The notes: a model not told the origin generated them from the letters alone. 64,000 nt of DNA from Streptomyces violaceusniger (GCA_005405945.1 BJHW01000001.1:1054001-1118000); one strand, 5' to 3'. Numbered from the stretch's first letter, positions 8,055 through 20,106 are shown. Translations and numbers: made by a program.

Positions 8055-8234
8055 ATGGACGTCAGGGACGACGCGACACGGGCCCCCATCCCGGCCACCG
8101 CCGTCAGCGACCCCGCCCCGCCGACGGTCTCCCGGCGGCTGCGCATCGTCACCGTCCGGTCCCTGGAGTCTGGCGGCCAGATCATCCCCGTCGACATGAA
8201 GCCCCGACCCGCGTTCTACGGAGCCACCTCGTGA
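8055..8234 (+). pseudogene. Short fused remnant, possibly Gfo/Idh/MocA oxidoreductase
   Basis: A 59-residue frame with an AGGAGG site just before ATG 8055. The first part ends in SRRLRIVTV, like the first beta strand of a Rossmann-fold Gfo/Idh/MocA dehydrogenase. The second part ([20 protein letters not shown]) looks like a family C-terminus. The glycine-rich loop and everything between is absent, so this looks like both ends of a deleted dehydrogenase gene joined in frame. It overlaps the start of the next gene by four bases (GTGA). The family call is tentative. Confidence 0.45.
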
Positions 8235-9096
8235 AGATCGCCCTCGACCCCCATATGCTCCGCGCGCTGCCGCTCGACGAGATGGTGCGCACGGTCGCCG
8301 AACTCGGCTACGAATACATCGAGTTGTCCCCGCGCGACGACTTCATGCCGTTCTTCCTCCACCCGCGGGCGGACGACGAGCGCGTCGCGGAGCTGAAGCG
8401 GGCTCTGCGCACGCACGGCGTCCAGCTCTCCTCCGTGCTGCCGCTGTACAAGTGGTCCTCGCCCGACGAGACGGAGCGGCAGGCCGCCGTCCGCTACTGG
8501 AAGCGGGTGATCGAGATCACCGCCGACCTCGAATGCCCGCTGATGAACTCGGAGTTCAACGGCCGTCCCGAGCGCGCCGCCGAGAGCGAGGCCGCCTTCT
8601 GGCGTTCGCTGGAGGAGCTGCTGCCGCTCTTCGAACGCGAGGGCATCGCCCTCAACCTCGAGGCCCACCCGGACGACTTCTGCGAGGAGAACACCCCGCG
8701 GTCGACCTGGTCCGCGCCATCAACAAGCCGTGGGTGAACTACCTCTACTGCGCTCCGCACACCTTCCACCTCTCCGGTGCCGAGCCGACGGCGGACATCG
8801 CGGCGATGATGGCTTACGCGGGCGACAAGCTCCAGCACGTGCACATCGCGGACTCCTTCAACCACAAGGGCTCATCCGGGCTGCGCTACATCCTCAACCC
8901 GCCCGGCACCCCCGCCCGCATCCACCAGCACCTGGACATCGGCCAGGGCGAGGTCGACTGGGACACCTTCTTCGGCACCCTCCGCGAGCTGAATTTCGAC
9001 GGTGTCGCCACCTCCTGCGTCTTCGCCTGGGAGGAACGGGCGCGGGAGTCCTCCGCCTTCATGCTGGACCGCATCCGCAAGGAGCTCGCGGCGTGA
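8231..9096 (+). CDS. Sugar phosphate isomerase/epimerase, frameshifted
   Basis: A TIM-barrel isomerase/epimerase of the AP-endonuclease-2 superfamily, about 288 residues. It starts with GTG at 8231 ([20 protein letters not shown]). Metal-site elements are visible: [27 protein letters not shown] and DWDTFFGTL. The frame shifts at about 8698-8702 in a CCCC run, between EENTP and [12 protein letters not shown]; one added base makes it continuous, with nothing missing. Such enzymes interconvert keto-sugars in inositol or sugar-acid pathways next to Gfo/Idh dehydrogenases. A hairpin terminator follows at 9102. Confidence 0.83.
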
Positions 9097-9101
9097 GACA
9101 C

Positions 9102-9144
9102 GGCGGCCGGGCCCGGGTGGAGCGCCACCCGGGCCCGGCCCGCC
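9102..9144 (+). terminator. Hairpin terminator after the isomerase gene
   Basis: A GC-rich inverted repeat with arms of about 19 bp (9102-9120 and 9125-9144, one bulged base) and an AGCG loop begins six bases after the isomerase stop. No U-run follows, as is common in streptomycetes. Confidence 0.7.
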
Positions 9145-9274
9145 GCACCTCGGGCCGCCGCCACCTCGGTGCGGAGCGGGCGGCCGCAAGAATCCCGTCA
9201 AAGGTGGTGAGGGCGGCGTAAGGGGAGCATCAGGGTGCGTTCCACCCTTCCTGCGCCCGGCCTAGCGTGCCCGT

Positions 9275-9799
9275 ATGGAACGGCTGATGGGTCGGCCCGC
9301 CCGGACGCCCGGTGGCCGTCGACAGCGTGCGGACGCGCGGTGGGCGGTGTGGCTCACGCTGGCGTTCGCCGGGGTGACGACGGTGCTCGACGGGGCCTCG
9401 GGCGGGCTCACGGTGGCGCGGGCCGATCTGTGGGCCCTGCTCGGGGTGGCGGTGTTCGCCGTGCTGCGGCCACCGCGGGTGACGGCGGGCGGTGGCCGAC
9501 TCACGGTACGGGGCCTGGTACGCGTCCGCCGGGTGCGCACCGACGCCCTGGCCGGGGTGCGGCGGGACGGCCGGATCGCCACTCGTCTGCTCCTGTGGGA
9601 CGTCGACGGCCACCGGGTGACGCTCGATCTGCGCGTCCTGGTCGCGGATCCGTTGCTCCTGCACGAGCTGGACACCGGTGCCCGGCGCTCGCTCGAAGCG
9701 GGCACGTTGCGGCACGGCGCGGAGATCCTGCGGCTGCTGGGCCGGCGCCTGGATGACACGGCCATCCAGGGCATCCTCGACGCCTCCGGCCCGGAGTAG
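9275..9799 (+). CDS. Hypothetical membrane protein
   Basis: A 174-residue protein I do not recognise at family level. Two hydrophobic segments lie near the N-terminus, WAVWLTLAFAGVTTVLDG (about residues 25-42) and LWALLGVAVFAVLR (about 53-66). They are followed by a soluble domain rich in beta strands (RLTVRGLVRVRRVRTDALAG) and a helical tail. This layout resembles small bacterial PH-domain membrane proteins, but that is only an impression. ATG 9275 lacks a strong ribosome site. It stands alone between a terminator and a convergent acyl-CoA dehydrogenase gene. Confidence 0.65.
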   Translation: MERLMGRPARTPGGRRQRADARWAVWLTLAFAGVTTVLDGASGGLTVARADLWALLGVAVFAVLRPPRVTAGGGRLTVRGLVRVRRVRTDALAGVRRDGRIATRLLLWDVDGHRVTLDLRVLVADPLLLHELDTGARRSLEAGTLRHGAEILRLLGRRLDDTAIQGILDASGPE

Positions 9800-9808
9800 G
9801 CGGGCGGG

Positions 9809-10860
9809 TCAGCCGCGCAGGGCCCGCAAATGCGCGCCGCGGACATCGGCGGTCTGACCCTGCACCACCAGGAACAGGCCCTCCCGGGCCAGTCGCTGGG
9901 CGGGGCTGCCGAGGCCGAAGGCCCGGCCGCCGCCCGCCACGATCGCCGCGGTGGTGGCGGCGCGCAGCACGTCGTAGGCCCGGGTCTTCACCGCGAGCCG
10001 GTCCGCCAGGCGCTCGCCCGCCGGTACCTCGTCCACCAGCGCGTACGCCTCCCGTCGCACCGCGCGCAGCCGCTCGCCCAGTACCTGCGCCGTCTCCTTC
10101 GCCTCCGCGTCCCCGGCGGACTCCAGCAGATCCAGGGCGGCGCCGGCCACGCCGAACACGGCCGGGTTCGGGTTGGTGTTCTTCGGCCGGTCCGCGACCG
10201 CCCACTCCTCGTAGGGACGGCTCCAGACCACCGAGTCCTCGGGCACCACCAGTCCGTCCAGCGCCAGGCCGACCGTGCGGGTGCCGGTGAGCGCGGCGAG
10301 CTCGAGCCGCGGTGTGGGCCGCAGACCGGGCTGCTCCCGGGCGTCCACGCAGGCGAACAGCGCCTCGCCGTCGTCGGTGACCCCGGCGAGCAGCATCACG
10401 TCGTTCAGGCCCCAGCCGGTGTACCACGGCACCCGGCCGTCGAAGCGCCTGCCCCCGGGACCCGGGTGACCCGCACCGGTGTGCGGGGGAAGGCCCGCAG
10501 ATGGGAGAAGGCGATACCGGACAGCAGTGTGCCGTCGCACAGCGGCCGCAGCAGCCGTTCACGCGCCGGGGAGTCGGAGGCGGCGAGCATCCTGACCGGG
10601 CTGTGGTGCTGGGCCTGGACGAAATAGGTGGAGCAGCACGCCCCGGCGAGGATTTCGGCGATCTCGCGGGCCACCGCGTCCGGCGCCTGTGCCCCGCCGT
10701 ACGCCGCCGGGCCACTCACCCCGAGCACCCCGGACCTCTTGACCTCGTCGATCGTGGCCGGGGAGACGCCCTCGCGGTCGGCGGCCTCGGCGCCGGGAGC
10801 CAGCACCTCGCGGGCGAGGCGCCGGGCCGCCTCGATCAGCGTGGGGGCCGGGGCGGTCAT
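9809..10860 (-). CDS. Acyl-CoA dehydrogenase family protein, frameshifted
   Basis: About 350 residues with the acyl-CoA dehydrogenase fold. The N-terminal helical domain contains EVKRSGVLGVSGPAAYGGAQ, the middle beta domain DGRVPWYTGWGLNDVMLLAG, and the C-terminal helices end in REGLFLVVQGQTADVRGAHL. The frame changes at about 10450-10470 in a CCCCCGGG context, between RVTRVPG and GRRFDGR. No catalytic base Glu can be picked out with confidence, and the C-terminal part is divergent, as in ACAD-like monooxygenase or DszC-type members. The start overlaps the upstream TetR stop by four bases (ATGA), so the two are coupled. Confidence 0.75.
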
Positions 10861-11609
10861 GACCGCTCCTGAGCGTCGGAGGACGTGAGACCGGCCAGCA
10901 GCAGGCGCATGCCACGGCGGAAGTGGGAGTCCCAGTCGTCCTCCTCCAGGAGCGGGAAGTGACCGGCGAGGGTGGGGTATTCATCGATGTGGGCGCGGAT
11001 GTGTGCGTCCACGGCCGAGCGGGTCGCCGCTTCGTCGGAGCGCTGCCGCCACACCGCTTCGGAGGAGGCGGAGCCGATCACATAGTGGGTGATGGTGGCC
11101 GCGGCGGACGACAGGTGGACCCCTTCGAAGCCGCCGGTGGTGAGCGCGGTGTAGGCGAACTCCGAGGAGCGCAGGGCGTTGGGCCCCATGAGGGGGCGGG
11201 AGTTCGCCAGGCCCGCGGCCCACGGGTGGCGCAGCAGGACGGAGCGCAGGCCGGTCATGAACGCCTCGACGTCCTCCTGCCATGCGGCGCTGTGCTCCTC
11301 GGGGAGGTCGAGTTCGGCGAAGACCGCGTCGAGAGCGAGGTCGAGGACGTCGTCCTTGGTGGCCACATGCCAGTAGAGGCTGGTCGCGTGGGCACCGAGC
11401 CGCTCGGCGAGCCGACGCATGCTCAGTTTCCGCACGCCGTCGCGGTCCAGCAGCTCGACGGCGGTGGCGGTGATTCGCTCATGTGACAGCTGAGGCCGTG
11501 GGCGGGAGGTCTTCTCCGCGCGGAACCACACCGCTCCCGGCGCGTTGTCCGGCACCTTCTTCTCCTGGTCCGCGTCCGTTCCCTGGTTCCCGTCCGGCTT
11601 CGCGCTCAC
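10857..11609 (-). CDS. TetR family regulator (TetR_C-type ligand domain)
   Basis: A 250-residue TetR protein starting with GTG at 11609. A 30-residue charged leader precedes the DNA-binding domain, which has [20 protein letters not shown], then [20 protein letters not shown]. The long C-terminal domain ([20 protein letters not shown] and neighbours) is of the tetracycline-repressor C type, common in regulators of drug exporters. It is divergent from an EmrB/QacA-type exporter, with a long palindrome between them, and coupled to the acyl-CoA dehydrogenase gene. Confidence 0.88.
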   Translation of the reverse strand: MSAKPDGNQGTDADQEKKVPDNAPGAVWFRAEKTSRPRPQLSHERITATAVELLDRDGVRKLSMRRLAERLGAHATSLYWHVATKDDVLDLALDAVFAELDLPEEHSAAWQEDVEAFMTGLRSVLLRHPWAAGLANSRPLMGPNALRSSEFAYTALTTGGFEGVHLSSAAATITHYVIGSASSEAVWRQRSDEAATRSAVDAHIRAHIDEYPTLAGHFPLLEEDDWDSHFRRGMRLLLAGLTSSDAQERS

Positions 11610-11648
11610 GAGCCCGCAGCCTACCCCGTTGCCGTCACCGCTCCGTCT

Positions 11649-11685
11649 CTCCTACAGTGCTGGATGAAATCCAACACTGTAGGAG
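11649..11685. promoter_or_regulatory. TetR operator palindrome
   Basis: Arms of 17 bp (11649-11665 and 11669-11685) flank a 3-nt GAA spacer and match at 16 of 17 positions; the core is CCTACAGTG...CACTGTAGG. It lies between the divergent TetR (start 11609) and MFS (start 11706) genes, so it is very probably the operator for both. Confidence 0.75.
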
Positions 11686-11705
11686 AAGCAGGACGAGGGA
11701 GGGCC

Positions 11706-13244
11706 ATGAGCGAGGAGGAAGGTCATCCGCGGCGGTGGGCGATCCTGGTGGCCCTGTGTGCCGCTCTGCTCGTGATCGTCATCGACAACACCGTCCTGCA
11801 TGTCGCGGTGCCCGCCATCGGCAATGCCTTCGACGCCTCGACGGACCAGCTCCAGGCGGTGATCGACGCCTATGTCGTGGTCTTCGCCGGGCTCCTCATC
11901 ACCGCGGGTGTGCTCTCCGACCGCTACGGCAGGCGGCGCACCCTCGTGGTGGGGCTGCTGGTCTTCGGGGCGGCGTCGGCGCTGGCCGCGGCGGCACCGT
12001 CGGTGTGGTGGCTGATCGCGGCGCGGGCGCTCATGGGGGTGGGCGCGGCGCTGGTGATGCCCGCGACACTCGCGGTGCTCGTCGTGGTCTTCCCCGAGCG
12101 GGAGCGCCCGCGGGCCTTCGCGGTGTGGAGCGCGGTCGCCTCCGTCGGCATGGCGGCGGGGCCCCTGCTCGGTGGCGCCCTGGTGGACATGTGGAGCTGG
12201 GCGGGGGTCTTCCTGATCAATGTGCCCGTGGTGGCGGTGGCCCTGTTCGGGGTGGTACGGCTGGTGCCCGAGACGCGGGCGGCCGACGGCCGCGGGCTGG
12301 ATCTGTACGGCACAGTCCTGGTCACCGCGGGCATGACCGGTCTGGTGTGGGCATTGATCGAGGCCCCGGCGTACGGGTACACCGCGCCCGCGGTGCCGAC
12401 CGGGGCGGCGGTGGCGGTGATGGCGCTGATCGGGTTCGGCGTCCGGCAGCGCCGCTCCGCGACGCCGATGGTCGATCTGCGGCTCTACCGCGACCGGCGG
12501 TTCTCCGGGGCCGGCTTCGCGGTGGCGGTGATGACGATCGCCACGGGCAGCACCCTCTTCGTCCTGAGCCAGTATCTGCAACTGGTGCTGGGTTACAGTG
12601 CGTTCGAAACCGGGCTCGCCGCGGTGCCGCTCGCGGCGGGGGTCGTCGCGGGCTCGACGGTGGGCGGCCGGGCCCCGGCCAGATTCGGGGCGCGGGCCTG
12701 CATCGTCGCCGGGTTCGCCGTCACCGCGGCCGGATTCGTGGTGCTGGCCTCGCTCTCCGAGGGCAGCGGCTATGCGACGGTGTCCATCGGGCTGGGGCTG
12801 GCGGGTCTCGGATCCGGTGTCGCGGGGCCCTCGGCGACCAGCACGGTGCTGGGGGCGGTACCGCCCGAGCGGGCCGGTATGGGCTCCGCGCTGAACGACA
12901 CCCACCAGCAACTCGGCATCGCCCTGGGCGTGGCCGGGCTGGGCAGCCTGCTCGCCACGGTCTACCGGGGCAAGCTGCCGGACGGTCTGCCCGAGGACGC
13001 GATGTCCTCGCTCGGCGCCACCCTCTCGCACGCCGGGGACCGCGCGGACGGTGGGGCGCTGGCCGACGCGGCCCGCTCGGCCTTCACCGAAGCCCAGTCC
13101 CTCACGATGAGCGTCGGGGTGGCGGCCGCCCTGATCGGCGCGGCCGTGGCACTGCTCGCCCTGCCTGGCCGCACCCGCGCGGTGGCGCCCGAGCCGGAGT
13201 CCGAGGAGGTCGGCCAGCCGGGATCACGGCGGGACGCGGAGTGA
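11706..13244 (+). CDS. MFS transporter, DHA2 (EmrB/QacA) type
   Basis: A 512-residue drug:proton antiporter with about 14 predicted membrane helices. The first helix region is [20 protein letters not shown] with the DHA2 Asp. The loop motif [14 protein letters not shown] and the antiporter motif [12 protein letters not shown] are present, as is a long C-terminal loop before the last helix ([20 protein letters not shown]). The ATG at 11706 is preceded by GAGGGAGG; an in-frame ATG at 11664 lies inside the operator and is rejected. Regulation is by the divergent TetR. Its 3' end overlaps the convergent gene by 21 bp. The substrate is unknown. Confidence 0.92.
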   Translation: MSEEEGHPRRWAILVALCAALLVIVIDNTVLHVAVPAIGNAFDASTDQLQAVIDAYVVVFAGLLITAGVLSDRYGRRRTLVVGLLVFGAASALAAAAPSVWWLIAARALMGVGAALVMPATLAVLVVVFPERERPRAFAVWSAVASVGMAAGPLLGGALVDMWSWAGVFLINVPVVAVALFGVVRLVPETRAADGRGLDLYGTVLVTAGMTGLVWALIEAPAYGYTAPAVPTGAAVAVMALIGFGVRQRRSATPMVDLRLYRDRRFSGAGFAVAVMTIATGSTLFVLSQYLQLVLGYSAFETGLAAVPLAAGVVAGSTVGGRAPARFGARACIVAGFAVTAAGFVVLASLSEGSGYATVSIGLGLAGLGSGVAGPSATSTVLGAVPPERAGMGSALNDTHQQLGIALGVAGLGSLLATVYRGKLPDGLPEDAMSSLGATLSHAGDRADGGALADAARSAFTEAQSLTMSVGVAAALIGAAVALLALPGRTRAVAPEPESEEVGQPGSRRDAE

Positions 13245-14236
13245 GGAACGGCCCTTCCGCCAGGTGTCCAGGACCTCATCGGCGAAGCGGTCTTCCAGGA
13301 ACACGGTGGCGTCGACGCCGAACGCCACATCCGCGGCCAGCCCGGGTTCGCGCTTCAGGAGGTCGTCGATCACCCCATGGCGTACGACCTGCTCGTGTAC
13401 GGCGTCGGCCTCCACGTGCTCGGTGTAGAAGAACACCGCCGCCTCGCCCGCGCCCAGCCGTCGCAGGGCCTGGACCAGCCGGTCGGAGGCGGGCGAGGAG
13501 GTGATCTCGACGGTGGCGAAGTGGCCCACCAGGGCGCCGCGCAGCGCCCTGTGCAGGCCCAGCAGCGACATCATGTTGACCACCGCCAGCATCCGGGCCG
13601 ACGTGGCGTCCAGGTAGTGGTTGTACGCCGGGTCCAGACCCAGGTCGGCCATCAGATCGGCGAACAGCTCCGCATGTACGCGGTCCCCGTGCCCGGCCCC
13701 GAACTCGTCGTACTCCACCGCCGCCATCGCGGCTTTCGCCTGGCCCCGGAGCCGGGGCAGGACCCACGCATGCGGGTCGGCCTCCTTGAGCTGGTAGAGC
13801 GACCGATGCGCGATGTACTCACGCATCTGCCACAGCTCACCCTCGTCCCGGAGAAAGTGCGACACGCCCGTCCCGTCGGCGGGCTCCACCAGCAGCTCGG
13901 CCACGGCGGCGTCCGGGCCGTCGTGCGTGGTGGCGTCGGAACGCAGCGCGTCCAGGAAGTGCCGCTCCAGCGCCTGCCGCAGCCGGAGCAGGTCGGGGTC
14001 CCACTCCCATGCGTCGTCCACACCGCGGAAGCCCTGGTAGTGGAGTTCGTAGCACACATACAGCGCGAGCTGCAGATCGTCGCCGTACGGATCGGCCTCC
14101 CGAGCGACCGGCCGCCGGGCAGCGTCGCCCCGCCGGGCTCGCGCGCGAGGGCGTCGACGAGCGCGCCGGACACCTCTCCCCGCGCCGTGGGCAAGGGCAT
14201 CGGCCGGGTGGTCGTCGCGGGATGCGTTTCGCTCAC
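13224..14236 (-). CDS. Haem-oxygenase-like diiron (iron-containing redox) protein, frameshifted
   Basis: A protein of about 337 residues of the iron-containing redox enzyme family (haem-oxygenase-like fold, like UndA and SznF). The GTG at 14236 has AAGGAAC just upstream. The frame breaks at about 14100, between TLPGGRSL and [20 protein letters not shown]; one base restores it. Candidate metal-ligand motifs are [29 protein letters not shown] and [16 protein letters not shown], the last two with the spaced Glu/His/Asp pattern of this fold. Family members cleave fatty acids, hydroxylate amino-acid nitrogens or fragment amino acids. It follows a PLP decarboxylase gene by 22 bp, suggesting an amine or amino-acid substrate. 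Confidence 0.8.
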
Positions 14237-14258
14237 AGTTCCTTCCGCTCCGTCCGCC

Positions 14259-15735
14259 TCAGTCGGCTCCGGTCCCTTCGACCAGGACGCGGATGGTGTC
14301 CAGTCCGGGGTCGGCCGCGTCGGGGAGGTTCATCCCGGCCTTCACCCCGGACCGCAGATAGTCCAGGACCGGCTGATTCAGCACCTCACCGGGCAGCACG
14401 GCCGGTATGCCCGGCGGGTAGGGAGTGATCATCTCGGCCGCCACCCGTCCTGCCGCACGGGCCACGGGCAGGTCCTCCGTGGCACCGAAGTAGGCGTCCC
14501 GCGGCAGTCGGGACTGCTCCAACCGCAACTCGTCCGGTGCCGGCACGGCCACCTCGGGAGCGGGCCGCAGATCCTCCGCGTGGTCGGCCAGCTCGCCCAG
14601 CGCCGTCAGCAGCGCGCCGGTCGTCGAGGGGTCGTCGGCGTGGGTGAGCTGGGTGCTGATCCGGCGGTGGTCGGCCAGATGGGCGTTGACGGCGTGCTGT
14701 TCCCGGAGCCAGTCGGCCGCGCGGTAGCCACTCACCCCGAGACCGGTCAGGTCGATGACGACCGGAAACGGATCGAAGTCACTGCCCAGCCCTGGGCCCA
14801 CGTAGTCCGCGCGCCCGTCCACGTGCAGTCCGTCGATGGCCGCGATCTCGTCGCGCACCGCATGCGCCCGGCGCAGGGCCGCGCCGAGCAGTTCCTCGCC
14901 GTGCAGCATCATCTGCCGACGCCACCCGTCCATTCCCGCGTAGAGGAGCACGGACGGACTCGTGGTGCCGAGCAGATCGGCGCGGGACTTCAGGGCGGCC
15001 GGTTCGATCAGGTCGCCCCGGAGATGGAACACCGAGCCCTGCTCCAGGCCACTGCCCATCTTGTGGATGCTGGTCACGCAGACGTCGGCACCCGCGTCCA
15101 TGGCCCAGCTCGGCAGCTCGGAGCAGAACGGCAGATGCGCTCCCCACGCCTCGTCGACGATCAGCGGGCGGCCACGCCGGTGGCAGACTTCGGCGATCCC
15201 CGCCAGGTCGGCGCAGGACCCGTACGGAGTGGGGCTGGTCACCAGGGCACCCCTGGCCTCCGGGTGCTCATCGAATGCCCGCTCGAAGGCCGCGGCCGAC
15301 GGCGGATGCGCGATGTGGCGGGCACCGTCCCATTCCGGGTCCACCCAGATCGGCCGGACACCGGAGATGATCAGGCCGGAGACCACCGATTTGTGCGCGT
15401 CCCGGCCCACCAGCAGGGTCTCGTGGGGCCGGCCACCGCCAGCATCGCCGCCTTGACGGAGAGCGAGCTGCCGCAGGTCGAGAAGAAGGTGTGCTCGGCG
15501 TGCACCGCGTCCGCCATCAGCTCCTCCGCGCGCTCCAGCACACGGCCCGACCCCAGCCGGTCGTCAAGGCCGCCGAAGGCCAGGAGGTCGGTGCGGAACA
15601 CCTCCTCCCCCAGGACCTTGACGACCTCCGGGTCAGCGCCCCTGCCCTGCTTGTGCCCGGGCGGAGTGAACGGAAGAGCCCCCGCTCGTGGTAGCGAGCC
15701 AGGGCCTCCAGAATCGGAGCCTCCATGTGGTCCAT
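14259..15735 (-). CDS. Orn/Lys/Arg decarboxylase family PLP enzyme, two frameshifts
   Basis: Read across two single-base breaks, this is a complete decarboxylase of about 490 residues of the Orn/Lys/Arg major domain family: MDHMEAPILEALARYHERGL, PFTPPGHKQGRGADPEVVK, the phosphate-binding STCGSSLSVKAAML, IVDEAWGAHLPFCSEL and the PLP lysine in TSIHKMGSGLEQGSVFHL. Breaks are at about 15660-15675 and 15420-15425. The start is taken as ATG 15735; an in-frame GTG at 15756 is possible. These enzymes decarboxylate basic amino acids to diamines. The gene lies upstream of and close to the diiron protein, probably as one operon. Confidence 0.83.
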
Positions 15736-15815
15736 GCCGGACGAGTGCCCCGCCACCTGCGAAGAAAACGGCCCCCATGCGTTGCTCGACGCTCCTCAGC
15801 ACTGCCCAGCGCTCC

Positions 15816-16331
15816 TCAGCGCTTCTTGCGCGAGCGGTGGAAAAGCCACGCCGCGGGTACGAACCAGCAGATCACGAACCAGAGCAGGGCCGCGACGGCC
15901 AGCCAGAAGGCGGTGGTACCGGCCACGACGACACGCAGGATCAGCAGCAGCGCCGACGCCACCGTGCACAGCAACAGCACCAGCCCGGCCACGGTGAAGC
16001 GGGAGGCCCAGTCCACCGTTTCCGGCTTCAGCCGGCGTCCGGTGACGATCCGGTGCAAGGAAACCGGTGCGATCAACGCGCCGGTCGCCGCCGCCCCCAG
16101 GAGGACGGTCACGACGTAGATGTCCCGGTCCACCTGGCCCAGGTCCTGGAAGCGCGGGGTGAAGGCGACCGTGAGCAGGAACGCGAACAGAATCTGCACG
16201 CCCGTCTGCGTCACCCTCACCTCCTGGAGCAACTCGGCCCACTTGCGGTCGGCCCGCTCCTCGCGGGTCTCCACACGGCCGGACCGAGCCTCACGGCCGC
16301 CGTTCCTCGGCGCTTCGTGGTCGTCGTGCAT
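15816..16331 (-). CDS. DUF6328-type membrane protein
   Basis: A 171-residue protein. After a charged N-terminus (REERADRKWAELLQEVRVTQ) come four membrane helices: VQILFAFLLTVAFTPRF, YVVTVLLGAAATGALIAP, FTVAGLVLLLCTVASALLLI and FWLAVAALLWFVICWFVPAA, then a basic tail. This is the pattern of the actinobacterial DUF6328 family; no function is known. ATG 16331 has GGAGG eight bases upstream, which decides the start over the longer frame to 16355. Confidence 0.78.
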   Translation of the reverse strand: MHDDHEAPRNGGREARSGRVETREERADRKWAELLQEVRVTQTGVQILFAFLLTVAFTPRFQDLGQVDRDIYVVTVLLGAAATGALIAPVSLHRIVTGRRLKPETVDWASRFTVAGLVLLLCTVASALLLILRVVVAGTTAFWLAVAALLWFVICWFVPAAWLFHRSRKKR

Positions 16332-16484
16332 CAGCGTGGCCTCCTTCGCGTCCACCCCCGTGTTCCCAGCCGGTCCGAAAGGCGAACGTCACCCGCGATC
16401 AGCGGCGCGAGCACGGCCGATCCATGCATCACCCAGGCCGTCAGGGGCACTCGGCCCTGAGTCAGTGGAAAGGAGAGAGACACC

Positions 16485-16718
16485 ATGACCCACACCGCCG
16501 AAACCGGCGAGGCCACCGGCACGAAGGACAAGGACTACAACCTCGTCTGGTACGTCGAGGCATGCCTGAGCAACGCGCTGCGCATGGAGACCTACATCAG
16601 GGACGCGGAACGGGAGAAGGACACCGAGGTCGCGGAGCTGTTCCGCAAGGCCCAGGCGGACAGCCGCAAGGGAGCTGAGCTGGGCAAGCAGCTCCTGAAG
16701 GCCCGCTTCGGCAGCTGA
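16485..16718 (+). CDS. Small conserved hypothetical protein
   Basis: A 77-residue hydrophilic, mostly helical protein (NLVWYVEACLSNALRMETYI, then DAEREKDTEVAELFRKAQAD). AAGGAGAGAG lies nine bases before ATG 16485, and a strong terminator follows, so it is a well-defined single-gene transcript. The composition resembles small ferritin-like or stress-associated helical proteins, but no metal-ligand pattern is evident and I assign no function. Confidence 0.75.
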   Translation: MTHTAETGEATGTKDKDYNLVWYVEACLSNALRMETYIRDAEREKDTEVAELFRKAQADSRKGAELGKQLLKARFGS

Positions 16719-16738
16719 TCCGCTGACGGGAAGATCTC

Positions 16739-16773
16739 CCACGGCCCCGAGGGCTTGGCCCTCGGGGCCGTGG
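16739..16773 (+). terminator. Strong hairpin terminator
   Basis: Perfect 16-bp arms (16739-16754 and 16758-16773) with a TTG loop lie 20 bp after the stop of the small gene at 16485. Confidence 0.85.
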
Positions 16774-16822
16774 CATGCCGCGAGGGGGGCCGATGTTCGC
16801 GTTCACCCCGACTCGCCTCAGA

Positions 16823-17121
16823 TCACCCCAGCACGGCGACCGCGAACGCGATGCAGAAGGTCACGAACAGCGCCACGAAGAGCCAAATGACGATCGTGGG
16901 ACCCTTCGACCAGCCCTTCGTGGGGTTGTACGTCTCGCGGGGGCCCGCTTCCGAGAGGCCACCCTCGGCCGGTGGGGTCTCGCCCGGGGCACGCCCACGC
17001 TCGGCCGAAGTCCAGGAGACCCAGGACTTCCGGGGGGCCCGGGAGGCCCGGCAGACCCGGGAGGCCCGGGAGGCCCGGGAGGCCCGGGAGTGCGGTCAGG
17101 GTGCGGATTCTGCTGGTCCAT
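16823..17121 (-). CDS. DUF6480-like membrane protein with collagen-like repeats, frameshifted
   Basis: From ATG 17121 the protein begins MDQQNPHPDRTPGPPGPPG and continues through about ten Gly-Pro-Pro/Gly-Ser-Pro triplets. The family consensus VPPGETPPAEGG lies in another frame; one added C in the CCCC run at about 16984-16990 restores it. The rest is REFTYNPTKGW-like linker (RETYNPTKGWSKGPTIVIWL) and one C-terminal membrane helix ending FVTFCIAFAVAVLG. DUF6480 proteins are small actinobacterial tail-anchored proteins of unknown role. The collagen-like expansion is unusual. Confidence 0.65.
17038..17095 (-). repeat. 9-bp tandem repeats encoding Gly-Pro-Pro triplets
   Basis: About six copies of a CCCGGGAGG-like 9-mer in direct tandem, encoding the Gly-x-Pro run of the DUF6480-like protein on the minus strand. 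Such a tract is prone to slippage and to sequencing error. Confidence 0.75.
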
Positions 17122-17259
17122 GTCCGATGCGCTCCTTTCCGCCCGCGGCGCGCCGGCTCCCCCGGTCCGCCACCCCGTTCGAGGCGCCGGTGGACTCTTC
17201 CCACCATACGGCGGAAGAGTGGCCGGACACCGCCCGGCGTTCGCGGCACACCGTGAGCG

Positions 17260-19809
<2,550 letters not shown>

Positions 19810-20103
19810 GGCCTTCCGTTCCGCGGTCCCGGCCAGGCATTGCGGACCGGGCCCGCTCTCTTGACAGGCGTGATCCTTATCGAGGGCGCGGGTGCCCGGG
19901 AGCCGCCCGTATTACACCTGCGGTCCCCGGGGCGCGGACGGCCACGGCACCGTCAGCCACCAAGAAGCGACCCACCGTCACCGACGTCCTCGCGGTGCGA
20001 CGTCCGCCTTCTTGCGAGAGCCTGGAGACAGGGCGCGTGCCCGGCAGTCGCGCCGCACATCCGGGGTGACGCCTACACCTGCACCTAGTGAGGAAGGCGG
20101 GCC
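19810..20103. other. Divergent intergenic region, ClpC-like to paoA
   Basis: About 290 bp between two divergent genes. A perfect -35 box TTGACA lies at 19861-19866 reading toward paoA, but no good -10 follows at the usual distance. I see no HspR or CtsR-type operator and no convincing small gene. Confidence 0.5.
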
Positions 20104-20106
20104 GTG

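Noticed and set aside
11664..11705. Earlier ATG for the DHA2 exporter
   Set aside because: It lies inside the TetR operator, and the ribosome site is at the 11706 start.
13377..16460. A plus-strand open frame of more than 1000 codons opposite the diiron protein, decarboxylase and DUF6328 genes
   Set aside because: It is the high-G+C shadow of the minus-strand genes. Its translation is low-complexity and matches no family, while the minus frames have catalytic motifs.
17022..17095. Regular short repeats that could suggest a CRISPR-like array
   Set aside because: Units are 9 bp with no spacers and encode Gly-Pro-Pro triplets. The 14-, 18- and 27-bp repeats elsewhere also lack spacers.
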